From: Psychrobacter sp. PG1
GTDB lineage: Bacteria; Pseudomonadota; Gammaproteobacteria; Pseudomonadales; Moraxellaceae
Direction: 5' to 3'
Assembly (NCBI RefSeq): GCF_014897815.1
Contig: NZ_JABUZG010000068.1
Coordinates: 1 to 51,335, forward strand
DNA length: 51,335 nucleotides
Shown piece by piece: positions 8,241 through 16,071 of the stretch; position 1 is the stretch's first letter; each line of letters opens with the position of its first letter. The translations under genes were made by a program, and so were the position numbers. The notes beneath the pieces were generated by a model, which was not told the DNA's origin, did no database searches, and saw nothing but the letters and a program-made list of their open reading frames with translations.

Positions 8241-9221
8241 ATGCTTTTTCACCCTGCTAAGAACCCTGTTGAGCTACAAGTTGTTCATCTAAATAAAAGC
8301 CAAGAACAACGCCGTGAAGACTTAATGGAGGCAACTCAAGGTAAAGCCGCGCTTAAGCAATTCAAAAAAGTAATGGCTAAAAAAGCCAAGCAAGCATTGA
8401 AGGCAAAAAGCAAAAATAAGAAAAAAAACAGTGATAATAAATCACAAGTGTTCGTTCTCGACTTTGACGGTGATATCAAAGCCACGGCAGTCAAGCATTT
8501 ACGCGAAGAAATCAGCACATTAATCAGCAGTGCAAATAAAGGCGATGAAGTCGTGGTACGTCTTGAATCAGGCGGCGGGTTGGTTCATGGTTATGGTTTG
8601 GCAGCAGCGCAATTGGCACGTCTAAAAGAGGCTGGTTTAAAATTGACAGTCTGTGTCGATAAAGTCGCGGCCAGTGGCGGTTATATGATGGCTTGTGTGG
8701 CAGATAACGTAGTGGCTGCGCCCTTTGCTATTATTGGCTCAATCGGTGTGGTATCACAGTTGCCAAACTTTCATAAATGGCTAAAAAATCATGACGTCGA
8801 TTATGAGATGTTTACCGCTGGTGACTATAAACGTACCGTTACTATGTTTGGTGAAAATGATGCTGACGACCGTGCCAAGTACCAAGAAGAGCTTGAGCAA
8901 ACGCATGAGTTATTCAAACATTTCGTTAACACCTATCGTCCAGCATTGGATGTCGCAAAAGTAGCAACAGGCGAGCATTGGTATGGTGAAGACGCACTAA
9001 AATTGAATTTAATTGACAGCCTACAAACCTCAGACAGCTATATTTTAGAGCGTATGGACGACAATGAAGTCTATGCACTGCATTCACGTCAAAAGCCAAC
9101 GCTCGCCGAGAAGTTGGGATTGTCACAAGCTGCCGAAGCAACGGTGAATATTGCGATTGATAAGCTGCCAGATGCGCTAGCACGCTTTGATTTTAATAGC
9201 CGTTTAAATATCCTAAAGTAG
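8241..9221 (+). CDS. sohB: Peptidase family S49, SohB-type
   Basis: The 326-residue protein is a signal-peptide-peptidase-like serine protease with a Ser/Lys dyad. S145 lies in DKVAASGGYMMA and K197 in AGDYKRTVTMFG. The surrounding blocks (RLESGGGLVHGYGLAAAQL, GSIGVVSQLPNF, ATGEHWYG) match SohB closely. E. coli SohB starts with a membrane helix; here the protein starts with a soluble segment and a very lysine-rich stretch (residues 42-62), and an in-frame TAA just upstream excludes a longer form. I chose ATG 8241 because AAGGA at 8227-8231 lies 9 bp before it and is too close to the ATG at 8232. A hairpin follows the gene. Confidence 0.9.
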   Translation: MLFHPAKNPVELQVVHLNKSQEQRREDLMEATQGKAALKQFKKVMAKKAKQALKAKSKNKKKNSDNKSQVFVLDFDGDIKATAVKHLREEISTLISSANKGDEVVVRLESGGGLVHGYGLAAAQLARLKEAGLKLTVCVDKVAASGGYMMACVADNVVAAPFAIIGSIGVVSQLPNFHKWLKNHDVDYEMFTAGDYKRTVTMFGENDADDRAKYQEELEQTHELFKHFVNTYRPALDVAKVATGEHWYGEDALKLNLIDSLQTSDSYILERMDDNEVYALHSRQKPTLAEKLGLSQAAEATVNIAIDKLPDALARFDFNSRLNILK

Positions 9222-9265
9222 TTTTCAGTTTTCCACTCTAAATAGAAGCATTGTTTGTATTTTGT

Positions 9266-9297
9266 AAAAGGCGTGTCCTAGCGGGTCGCGCCTTTTT
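9266..9297 (+). terminator. Rho-independent terminator after sohB
   Basis: AAAAGGCG pairs with CGCCTTTT across a 15-base loop and the descending arm ends in a T-run. It lies about 45 bp after the sohB stop. Confidence 0.7.
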
Positions 9298-9439
9298 GCT
9301 GTTTATTCATAAATGCTGTGTTATAAATGTGGCATACAGAACAGAGTATACGCACGTACACTATAAGATTAGTATTGGGCTTTTTATAAAAGCTTTATGT
9401 GAACGTGATGAAAATCATTAACCATCAGCAAGGAAAAGG

Positions 9440-10717
9440 ATGCCAGCTATGTCTGAAAATACATTGATGTTTACCGCCACCGAACATGGTCAAGCCATGT
9501 ATGCCAAAGTCAAAGCATTTATCGAAACTCATATTGAACCAATAGAAGCACAGTTTTGGGCGGATTGTCATGCGCAAAACCCAGACGGTAATTGGAAAAA
9601 TTGGCAATGGCCAGAAAAATATGAGATTTTGCGTAAACAAGCACGCGAAGCCGGTCTATGGAATTTATTTTTGCCAGATGACACGCTAGGGGCAGGGCTG
9701 TCGGTGACCGATTATGCACCGATTGCCGAGCTCACTGGACGTAGTTTATTAGCGCCTTATGTGTTTAACTGTAATGCCCCCGATAGTGGCAACATGGAGC
9801 TATTATGGCGCTATGGTTCAGAGGAGCAGCAAGACAAATGGCTCACACCAATCTTAGAAGGTAGAACGCGTTCGGTATTTTGTATGACTGAGCCTGATGT
9901 CGCCTCCAGTGATGCGACCAATATGCAAGCGACAGCTGTGGTTGATGGCGATGAGATTATTATCAATGGCAGTAAATGGTGGTCATCGGGTCTGGGTGAC
10001 CCTGCGGTCGACATTTTGATTGTGATGGCGTACACGCCTGATGAGAATAAAGACCGTCATCATCAACATTCGATGGTATTGGTCCCAGCAAAGACAGCGG
10101 GTGTCAACATCGAGCGCATGCTCAAAGTCTTTGGCGATTATGATGCGCCGCATGGCCATGGTGAAGTCAGCTTTGATAAAGTACGTGTGCCCGTCAGTCA
10201 CTTTATCGGTGGTGCAGGTATGGGCTTTGAGATTGCACAAGGTCGCCTAGGACCAGGTCGTATTCACCATTGCATGCGCTGTATTGGCGCTGCCGAAAAG
10301 TCGCTAGAGCTGGCTGTTAAGCGCGGCATGGAGCGTACGGCTTTTGGTAAGCCGTTATTACAACTGGGTGGTAATTTTGAGCGTATCGCTGAGGCGCGTA
10401 TTAAGATTGACCAAGCGCGTTTATTGACATTATATGCAGCGCAAAAAATGGACGCGCAAGGCACAAAAGCGGCATTGACTGAAATCTCTGCTATTAAAGT
10501 GGTTGCGCCAACCGTGCTACAAGAAGTGGTCGATATGGCGATTCAGATTCATGGTGGCATGGGCGTTTGCCAAGATACGATGCTACCTGCATTCTTTGCG
10601 CAAGCACGAGCGCTGCGCTTAGCCGATGGTCCTGATGAAGTGCATAAAACGATGATTGCTAAGTTAGAATTAAAGCGTCAGGGTTTTATTCGCCCTTCTA
10701 AACCTGGTAAATCCTAA
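9440..10717 (+). CDS. Acyl-CoA dehydrogenase family protein, ACAD10/ACAD11-like
   Basis: The 425-residue protein has the full acyl-CoA dehydrogenase fold. FCMTEPDVASSDATNM and NGSKWWSSGLGDP form the flavin/substrate region, AQGRLGPGRIHHCMRCIG the middle, and the C-terminus reads IQIHGGMGVCQDTML then RLADGPDEVH. At the place of the usual catalytic glutamate (YEG in MCAD) this protein has D396 in ADGPDEVH, as in ACAD10/11-type enzymes. Known relatives (LvaC; the dehydrogenase half of ACAD10/11) work on phosphorylated 4-hydroxyacyl-CoA made by an APH-like kinase. Such a kinase is encoded 153 bp downstream. Two starts are possible, 9440 or 9449 (MSENTLM); AGGAAAAGGA precedes both. The exact substrate is inferred only. 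Confidence 0.9.
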   Translation: MPAMSENTLMFTATEHGQAMYAKVKAFIETHIEPIEAQFWADCHAQNPDGNWKNWQWPEKYEILRKQAREAGLWNLFLPDDTLGAGLSVTDYAPIAELTGRSLLAPYVFNCNAPDSGNMELLWRYGSEEQQDKWLTPILEGRTRSVFCMTEPDVASSDATNMQATAVVDGDEIIINGSKWWSSGLGDPAVDILIVMAYTPDENKDRHHQHSMVLVPAKTAGVNIERMLKVFGDYDAPHGHGEVSFDKVRVPVSHFIGGAGMGFEIAQGRLGPGRIHHCMRCIGAAEKSLELAVKRGMERTAFGKPLLQLGGNFERIAEARIKIDQARLLTLYAAQKMDAQGTKAALTEISAIKVVAPTVLQEVVDMAIQIHGGMGVCQDTMLPAFFAQARALRLADGPDEVHKTMIAKLELKRQGFIRPSKPGKS

Positions 10718-10784
10718 GTTTAGTTATTCATAAATTTATAGAAACTGATTTAAATAACCATCTGTTTAACTTAATTTCTCATTG

Positions 10785-10816
10785 AAATTCACTATTACAC
10801 CGTTAATAGTGAATTT
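10785..10816. promoter_or_regulatory. 13-bp hairpin/palindrome between ACAD-like and kinase genes
   Basis: AAATTCACTATTA at 10785-10797 is the exact inverted repeat of 10804-10816, with a 6-base loop. No T-run follows, so it is not a typical terminator. It could be an operator or an mRNA-stabilising structure between the two genes of the same pathway. The kinase start follows 55 bp later. Confidence 0.5.
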
Positions 10817-10870
10817 TCAGCCCTATACTCACTGATAAAACATAATTGACCACAGGATAAGGAATGTCAT

Positions 10871-12148
10871 ATGGCAACTGCTAATCAAAGCAAAACTACC
10901 ATTGAAGAAGTAGCTAATAAAATCTTAGATAAAGGCGGTGAGGTTCGTGAGGGTGAAGAGCTTGATACCAAAGCGGTCAGCTCATGGCTACGTGATCAGG
11001 GTGTGGATATAAAAGGCGAACCTACCGTTACTCAATTTTCAGGTGGTGCCTCAAACTGGACCTATCGTTTGCAATATGAAGGCGAAGGTAAAAGCCAAGA
11101 TTTAATTTTACGCCGTCCACCAAAAGGTACCAAAGCAAAATCAGCACACGACATGGTGCGCGAATATACGGTTCAAAAATCCTTAGAAGATGCTTATCCT
11201 TATGTACCTAAAATGGTCGCGCTATGTACCGATGAAGATGTTATCGGCGCTGACTTTTATGTCATGGAGCGTATGGAAGGTATCATTCCTCGTGCCAATT
11301 TGCCAAAAGGCATCGATTTAAATGAAGAGCAAACGCGTGCATTATGTACCAATGTCATCGATGCTTTGATTGAATTGCATCAAGTCGATTATAAAGCGCA
11401 TCCTGATTTGGTCCATCTTGGACGCGGTGAAGGTTATTGCGAACGTCAAGTAACTGGCTGGGACAAGCGTTATGTCAAAGCCAAAACGTCTAACGTCCCA
11501 AGTTTTGCCTTAGTCCGTCAATGGCTCGGTAAGCATACGCCTGCTGATAGTAAGACTTGCCTCATTCATAATGATTGGCGCTTTGATAATGTGATTTTGG
11601 ATGCAGCAGATCCGACCAAGGTGATCGGCGTACTCGACTGGGAGATGGCGACCTTGGGCGATCCTTTGATGGATTTGGGCAGCGCATTGGCGTATTGGAT
11701 TGAAGAAGATGACAACATCATTATGCAGCAGTCACGCCGTCAGCCCACCCATTTAAAAGGCATGATGACTCGCGATGAGGTGGTTGCTTATTATCTTGAG
11801 CAGACAGGTCTAGAAATAGACAACTGGACGTTTTATGAAGTGTTTGGGTTATTCCGTCTAGCGGGTATCGTTCAGCAGATTTATTACCGCTACTATCATA
11901 AACAAACGACCAATCCCGCCTTTAAAAATTTCTGGATTATTGTGCACGTATTACATGCCAAATGTCTTAAACTGATTGCTCAATATGAAGGTGAGATTTT
12001 GTTTACTAGCCGAGTACAGCCGCATCTACAGGATATGGGTGTTGATGCTGCGATGATTGAGCAGTTGCCAAGTCCTATACAGGCTGTGATTAAAGGTATT
12101 TTGCCAAAGAGCTATTTTGGACAAAGCGCACCTAAAGCTGAAGAGTAA
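10871..12148 (+). CDS. APH-family phosphotransferase, ACAD10/11 kinase-domain-like
   Basis: The 425-residue protein has an aminoglycoside-phosphotransferase fold. The nucleotide loop is FSGGASNWTYRL near residue 55, the catalytic loop is CLIHNDWRFDNVI (H233, D235), and the metal-binding aspartate is D256 in GVLDWEMATLGDPLMDLG. DWEMATLGDP is characteristic of the kinase half of human ACAD10/11 and of bacterial LvaA, which phosphorylate the hydroxyl of 4-hydroxyacyl-CoA. It is not expected to be an antibiotic resistance gene. Together with the upstream ACAD-like gene it forms the two halves that are fused in animals. The ATG at 10871 follows CAGGATAAGGA. A MITE copy begins 22 bp after the stop. 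Confidence 0.88.
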   Translation: MATANQSKTTIEEVANKILDKGGEVREGEELDTKAVSSWLRDQGVDIKGEPTVTQFSGGASNWTYRLQYEGEGKSQDLILRRPPKGTKAKSAHDMVREYTVQKSLEDAYPYVPKMVALCTDEDVIGADFYVMERMEGIIPRANLPKGIDLNEEQTRALCTNVIDALIELHQVDYKAHPDLVHLGRGEGYCERQVTGWDKRYVKAKTSNVPSFALVRQWLGKHTPADSKTCLIHNDWRFDNVILDAADPTKVIGVLDWEMATLGDPLMDLGSALAYWIEEDDNIIMQQSRRQPTHLKGMMTRDEVVAYYLEQTGLEIDNWTFYEVFGLFRLAGIVQQIYYRYYHKQTTNPAFKNFWIIVHVLHAKCLKLIAQYEGEILFTSRVQPHLQDMGVDAAMIEQLPSPIQAVIKGILPKSYFGQSAPKAEE

Positions 12149-12169
12149 GCAGCTTAAAAATTAAAAATC

Positions 12170-12343
12170 TAGGGCATATCCTCAATTGAATCGAGCATTC
12201 TCTAAATGGGTTAAAAATGGCTGAATTTTGCCAAACTGCGTCAAATAGCTTATGAATATCTTGATATTATTTGCGCTATTTTCCTTGTTTGGCGGCAATT
12301 TATCTCATTTTTTTCACCATTTTTAAAATGAGGACAAGCCCTA
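12170..12343 (+). repeat. MITE-like element, copy 2
   Basis: This 174-bp copy, including the flanking TA on each side, has termini TAGGGCATATCCTCA and TGAGGACAAGCCCTA. It is full length, same orientation as copy 3 and inverted relative to copy 1. It splits the kinase gene from the histidine phosphatase gene by adding most of the 240-bp gap, so it may interrupt or modify what was a continuous operon. Confidence 0.87.
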
Positions 12344-12388
12344 GTACGTTGAAAAATTATAAGAGTGCGATTAATAAGGCAGTATTTT

Positions 12389-13147
12389 ATGACAACCATA
12401 CTTTTGGCCCGTCATGGTCAAGCGTCATTTGGACAAGAGAATTACGATCAACTCTCAGAGCTGGGTGGCAAGCAAGCGCAGATGCTAGGTCAGCATTACG
12501 CGACGACTCAGCGTCGAATTGATGCGATTTTTACTGGTAGTTTGGTTAGGCAGCAAGACTCTGCACATCATTTTTGGCAGCGTTATCAGTCATTTTTTGA
12601 TAGCGATAGCAATATCTCTAGTAAGCCTGCGATCGATATAAGTGCACCGGATAGCTATGTACTGCCACAATTTGATGAATTTAATCATAAGGACGTGTTT
12701 ATAAAGTCTAATCCTGCTTTCATGAGTAAAGGTGCTATTGCCGCTGAGATTGCGCAAGCAGAAGTGCCGTCTATGCGTTTAGCGGAGCTGTTTGATGCTG
12801 CAATGCAGCGCTGGCATGCGGGTGGGGATGACGGTGATTATATTGAGAACTGGCCACAATTTAATGAGCGGGCAAAACAAGCGCTTGAGCAAGTGCGTTT
12901 GCAAGTGGCTAATCTGAATTTAGAGCGTGATAGTACGGTGCTGGTGTTTACTTCGGGCGGCATTATTTCGGCTATTACCGCGCAGTTATTACAACAAGGC
13001 AGTCAGACTGCGTATCAAATTAATAAAAGCTTGGTTAATACGGGCGTGACGTCTATTACTTTAAAAGCGCAGAGTACACGGCTATTGTCTTTAAATGAAT
13101 ACAGTCACTTATTTTCTGATGGCAAACGCTTCGTGACGTGGCGATAA
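12389..13147 (+). CDS. Histidine phosphatase superfamily protein, second catalytic His absent
   Basis: The 252-residue protein begins MTTILLARHGQASFG, with the RHG motif and the phospho-accepting H9. The long middle part (residues 60-170) is acidic and helical. Near the C-terminus, where phosphoglycerate-mutase-like enzymes have a second histidine (SHGG), this protein reads VFTSGGIIS, so S189 replaces it. The protein may still form a phosphohistidine but with altered chemistry. I chose ATG 12389 because AAGG lies 9 bp upstream and because the RHG motif then starts at residue 8; an earlier start at 12365 is less likely. It follows the kinase gene beyond the MITE, and its place in the cluster suggests removal of phosphate from a cluster intermediate. 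That role is inference. Confidence 0.85.
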   Translation: MTTILLARHGQASFGQENYDQLSELGGKQAQMLGQHYATTQRRIDAIFTGSLVRQQDSAHHFWQRYQSFFDSDSNISSKPAIDISAPDSYVLPQFDEFNHKDVFIKSNPAFMSKGAIAAEIAQAEVPSMRLAELFDAAMQRWHAGGDDGDYIENWPQFNERAKQALEQVRLQVANLNLERDSTVLVFTSGGIISAITAQLLQQGSQTAYQINKSLVNTGVTSITLKAQSTRLLSLNEYSHLFSDGKRFVTWR

Positions 13148-13242
13148 CATAGCATGTGATGGCCGGTGAGACATCAAGGTCATAATTCAGCCACAATTAA
13201 GCCGTGATTAACATCAGGATAAAATGATCACTCTAAACACGC

Positions 13243-13271
13243 AGCAGATTTTTATGTTATTAAAATCTGCT
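13243..13271. promoter_or_regulatory. 10-bp palindrome upstream of the SDR gene
   Basis: AGCAGATTTT at 13243-13252 is the exact inverted repeat of 13262-13271, with a 9-base loop. TATGATAAT follows directly and could be a -10 region. It may be a weak terminator for the phosphatase gene or an operator at the SDR promoter. Confidence 0.45.
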
Positions 13272-13374
13272 ATGATAATTGTTGAGTATTTTTATGACAG
13301 ACAAGCCGCACTTATCAATTTGCGATATTATAGACTGTCAACTTCATATAATATGGATGTAAACAGGACGTTCT

Positions 13375-14244
13375 ATGCAAAATAAATTGATCAATTTAGT
13401 CACTAAAAGCGCCAAACAAAGTAAAAATCAGCTATTTAGCGCGATTGTGCCCGCACGATACCTAAAAGGTTTAAATAAGCAGCAGATTGGTCGTGGTAAA
13501 ACAGTATTAATCACGGGTGCCAGCTCAGGACTGGGCGAAGGCATGGCAAGATTGTTTGCTAAGCTTGGCTATAATTTGGCGATTTGCGCGCGTCGTACCG
13601 ACCGTCTAGAAAGTCTACAATCAGAGTTAATGGCAGCGTATCCTGATATTCGTGTTGAATATCGAGCATTAGATGTCAGCGACTATGATGCCATATTCAA
13701 TGTATTTGATGCGTTCGCAACTGACTTTGGTCATATCGATCGTGTGGTGGTCAATGCAGGAGTCGGGGATAGTCGCCGTATTGGTAAAGGGCGCTTCGAT
13801 ACCAACCGCCGCACCGTTGAGATTAACTTTGTCTCTGCGCTCGCGCAATGTGAAGCGGCGATGAATATATTCCGCGCACAAAACAGCGGTCATCTGGTGG
13901 TGATATCAAGCATGTCAGCAATGCGTGGACTGCCTAAGCATTTGACCGCTTATGGCGCAAGTAAGGCAGGTCTGGCTCATCTGGCAGAAGGCATTCGTGC
14001 TGATATGTTATTAACCAAATTGCCCATTAAAGTCTCGACCATCTATCCGGGTTATATCCGTACTGAAATTAATGAAAATGCCAAATCACTACCGTTTGAA
14101 GTGGATGCAGATACGGGTACCAAATCCATCGTTGCAGCGATTGAGGCTGGAGTAGATGAAGCTTGTGTACCAAGTCTACCGTGGTCTATTGTCGGTCAAG
14201 CAATGAAGCATTTACCATTGCAAGTGGTTAATAAAGTCAATTAG
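13375..14244 (+). CDS. Short-chain dehydrogenase/reductase (cluster oxidoreductase)
   Basis: The 289-residue SDR carries the cofactor motif TGASSGLG at residues 47-54, VVNAGVGD in the middle, and the catalytic Y193-GAS-K197 with the serine in ISSMSA. CARRTDR after the second strand favours NADP(H). About 40 basic and hydrophobic residues precede the Rossmann fold, longer than in minimal SDRs. It is the last gene of the plus-strand fatty-acid cluster (ACAD, kinase, phosphatase, SDR). In the levulinate pathway an SDR (LvaD) reduces a 4-keto-acyl-CoA to the 4-hydroxy form; a similar role here is only an inference. A very long hairpin terminator follows. Confidence 0.88.
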   Translation: MQNKLINLVTKSAKQSKNQLFSAIVPARYLKGLNKQQIGRGKTVLITGASSGLGEGMARLFAKLGYNLAICARRTDRLESLQSELMAAYPDIRVEYRALDVSDYDAIFNVFDAFATDFGHIDRVVVNAGVGDSRRIGKGRFDTNRRTVEINFVSALAQCEAAMNIFRAQNSGHLVVISSMSAMRGLPKHLTAYGASKAGLAHLAEGIRADMLLTKLPIKVSTIYPGYIRTEINENAKSLPFEVDADTGTKSIVAAIEAGVDEACVPSLPWSIVGQAMKHLPLQVVNKVN

Positions 14245-14288
14245 TAACTATTTGACTTCATTGCTTTGGTATCAACAGCAATAAAGTC

Positions 14289-14350
14289 AAAAAGAAGACA
14301 ATAAAAAACCCTCAACCTTAATGCTGAGGGTTTTTTATTGTCTTCTTTTT
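14289..14350. terminator. Bidirectional terminator with perfect 26-bp stem
   Basis: The 26-base arms (14289-14314 and 14325-14350) are exact inverted repeats around a 10-base loop. The GC core is CCCTCA/TGAGGG, flanked by A-rich and T-rich tracts, so T-runs follow the core on both strands. It lies between the convergent SDR and fadD genes. Confidence 0.93.
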
Positions 14351-14370
14351 AAACATCTAAAATCTATGCA

Positions 14371-16071
14371 CTACAGGGTTTGAGGGTTATCGGACAGATG
14401 CTTTTCACGTAACTTTTGACGCAATATTTTACCCACATTACTCTTTGGCAACTCGCTGACAAATTCGATATGACGTGGGCATTTATAACCAGTCAAATTG
14501 TCCAAAGCAAACTCTTTAATATCACTCTTGGTAACATTATTATCAGCAGGGACGATATAAATTTTGACTGCTTCGCCTTGGTGGTCATCAGGAATACCGA
14601 TCACTGCGCAATCAATGATGCCTTTATAATCTAGCATGACTGACTCGATTTCATTTGGGAAGACGTTAAAGCCTGAAACCAAAATCATATCTTTTTTGCG
14701 ATCAAGTAAAGTGATATAGCCCTGTTCATCCATACTGATGATATCGCCAGTACGGAAGTAACCATCACTGGTAAAGTCATTGCTATTGTCTTTATTAAAA
14801 TAGCCTGAAGTGATGTTTGGGCCTTTAATGCACATCTCGCCAGCTTGATGTAAGCCGACACGATTACCTTCATCATCAACGACAATGATATCTACGCTAG
14901 GGACTGGTATACCAATCGTACCGTTAAACTTGCGATCAGTGATGACGTTAGCCGTACCAGCTGCAACCCCTTCAGTCATCCCCCAACCTTCGACCATCGG
15001 GCAGCCAGTGACTTCTAACCAGCGAGCAGCTGTTTGTTCAGTTGCTGCCATACCACCTGCTTGTGAGATGCGCAGTGAGCTAAAGTCCAAATCTTTAAAG
15101 GTTGGTTGGTCAAGTAAGCCTTTAAACAAAGTATTCACTGCTGGCAATATATGGAACGGCTGTTTTGACAGCGTTTTAACAAAGCCTGGCATATCGCGTG
15201 GGTTAGGAATCAAGATAAAGGTGTAACCCGAGCGCATGCCTAACAGGGTCAGCATAAAGGCAAAAATATGATACAGCGGTAACGCCATGACCATATTGAT
15301 ATAGACCTCATTAATATCTGAGGTGATAGGGCGGTACCAAGCTTCTGACTGCATCGCAGCGGCGACAACGTTACGCTGAGTCAAAACAGCGCCTTTCGAC
15401 AAACCAGTCGTTCCACCAGTATATTGCAAAATTGCTTTTTGTTGCAGTGTGGTTTTTGGTGCTTGGATAGGCAAATTTTTGCCTTTCTTCAGCACATCAG
15501 GAAACTTGGTCACATCGTATTTAGGGTCATTCAGGTTATATTTAGGCACTAAGCGTTTGACCTGACGGATAACCGTATTGACCAAAATACCCTTTAGCCC
15601 CATCATATCGCCCATTTTCGAGAGGACAATACGCTTGATGTCGGTTTCTTCAATGACTTGTTCGAGCGCTTGAGCAAAGTTATCAACCACAAAAATAACC
15701 TGAGCACCCGAGTCGTTCAACTGATGGCGCAGCTCACGACCGGTATACAGTGGGTTAACAGGGGTACACACGTAGCCCGCTCGCAAAATACCAATCATCG
15801 TTGGCAGATATTGCGGCACGTTTGGCATCATGAGTGCGACCACACTGCCTTTAGGAATGCCTTGCGCTTGTAACCATGCGGCAACGGCCAGTGAGGCTTT
15901 ATCCACATCACCATAAGTATGAGTGACACCCATACAAATAGTCATAGGATGCATACGAAAACGATTGAAACATTCCTCATACAGCTCTATGAGGCTCTCA
16001 TATTGATCAGGATTAATGGTCTTGGGTACGTTTTCTGGATATTGCGCCAACCAAGGCTTATCTACTGTCAT
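14371..16071 (-). CDS. fadD: Long-chain fatty-acid--CoA ligase, tandem paralogue A
   Basis: The 566-residue AMP-forming ligase activates fatty acids to acyl-CoA with ATP at the cytoplasmic face of the inner membrane. The P-loop YTGGTTGLSKGA (from residue 217), EGWGMTEG, GYFRTGDI and the C-terminal KSNVGKILRQKLRE, with the adenylation lysine, are all present. A second, very similar gene lies directly upstream at 16709-18406 on the same strand, so this is a tandem duplication like the fadD1/fadD2 pair of pseudomonads. It has its own upstream region of over 600 bp and is probably transcribed separately. ACAD- and SDR-encoding genes face it across a strong terminator. Confidence 0.95.
   Translation of the reverse strand: MTVDKPWLAQYPENVPKTINPDQYESLIELYEECFNRFRMHPMTICMGVTHTYGDVDKASLAVAAWLQAQGIPKGSVVALMMPNVPQYLPTMIGILRAGYVCTPVNPLYTGRELRHQLNDSGAQVIFVVDNFAQALEQVIEETDIKRIVLSKMGDMMGLKGILVNTVIRQVKRLVPKYNLNDPKYDVTKFPDVLKKGKNLPIQAPKTTLQQKAILQYTGGTTGLSKGAVLTQRNVVAAAMQSEAWYRPITSDINEVYINMVMALPLYHIFAFMLTLLGMRSGYTFILIPNPRDMPGFVKTLSKQPFHILPAVNTLFKGLLDQPTFKDLDFSSLRISQAGGMAATEQTAARWLEVTGCPMVEGWGMTEGVAAGTANVITDRKFNGTIGIPVPSVDIIVVDDEGNRVGLHQAGEMCIKGPNITSGYFNKDNSNDFTSDGYFRTGDIISMDEQGYITLLDRKKDMILVSGFNVFPNEIESVMLDYKGIIDCAVIGIPDDHQGEAVKIYIVPADNNVTKSDIKEFALDNLTGYKCPRHIEFVSELPKSNVGKILRQKLREKHLSDNPQTL

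Noticed and set aside
10871..12148. Aminoglycoside resistance reading of the APH-fold kinase
   Set aside because: The DWEMATLGDP signature and the adjacent ACAD10/11-like gene point to acyl-CoA metabolism.
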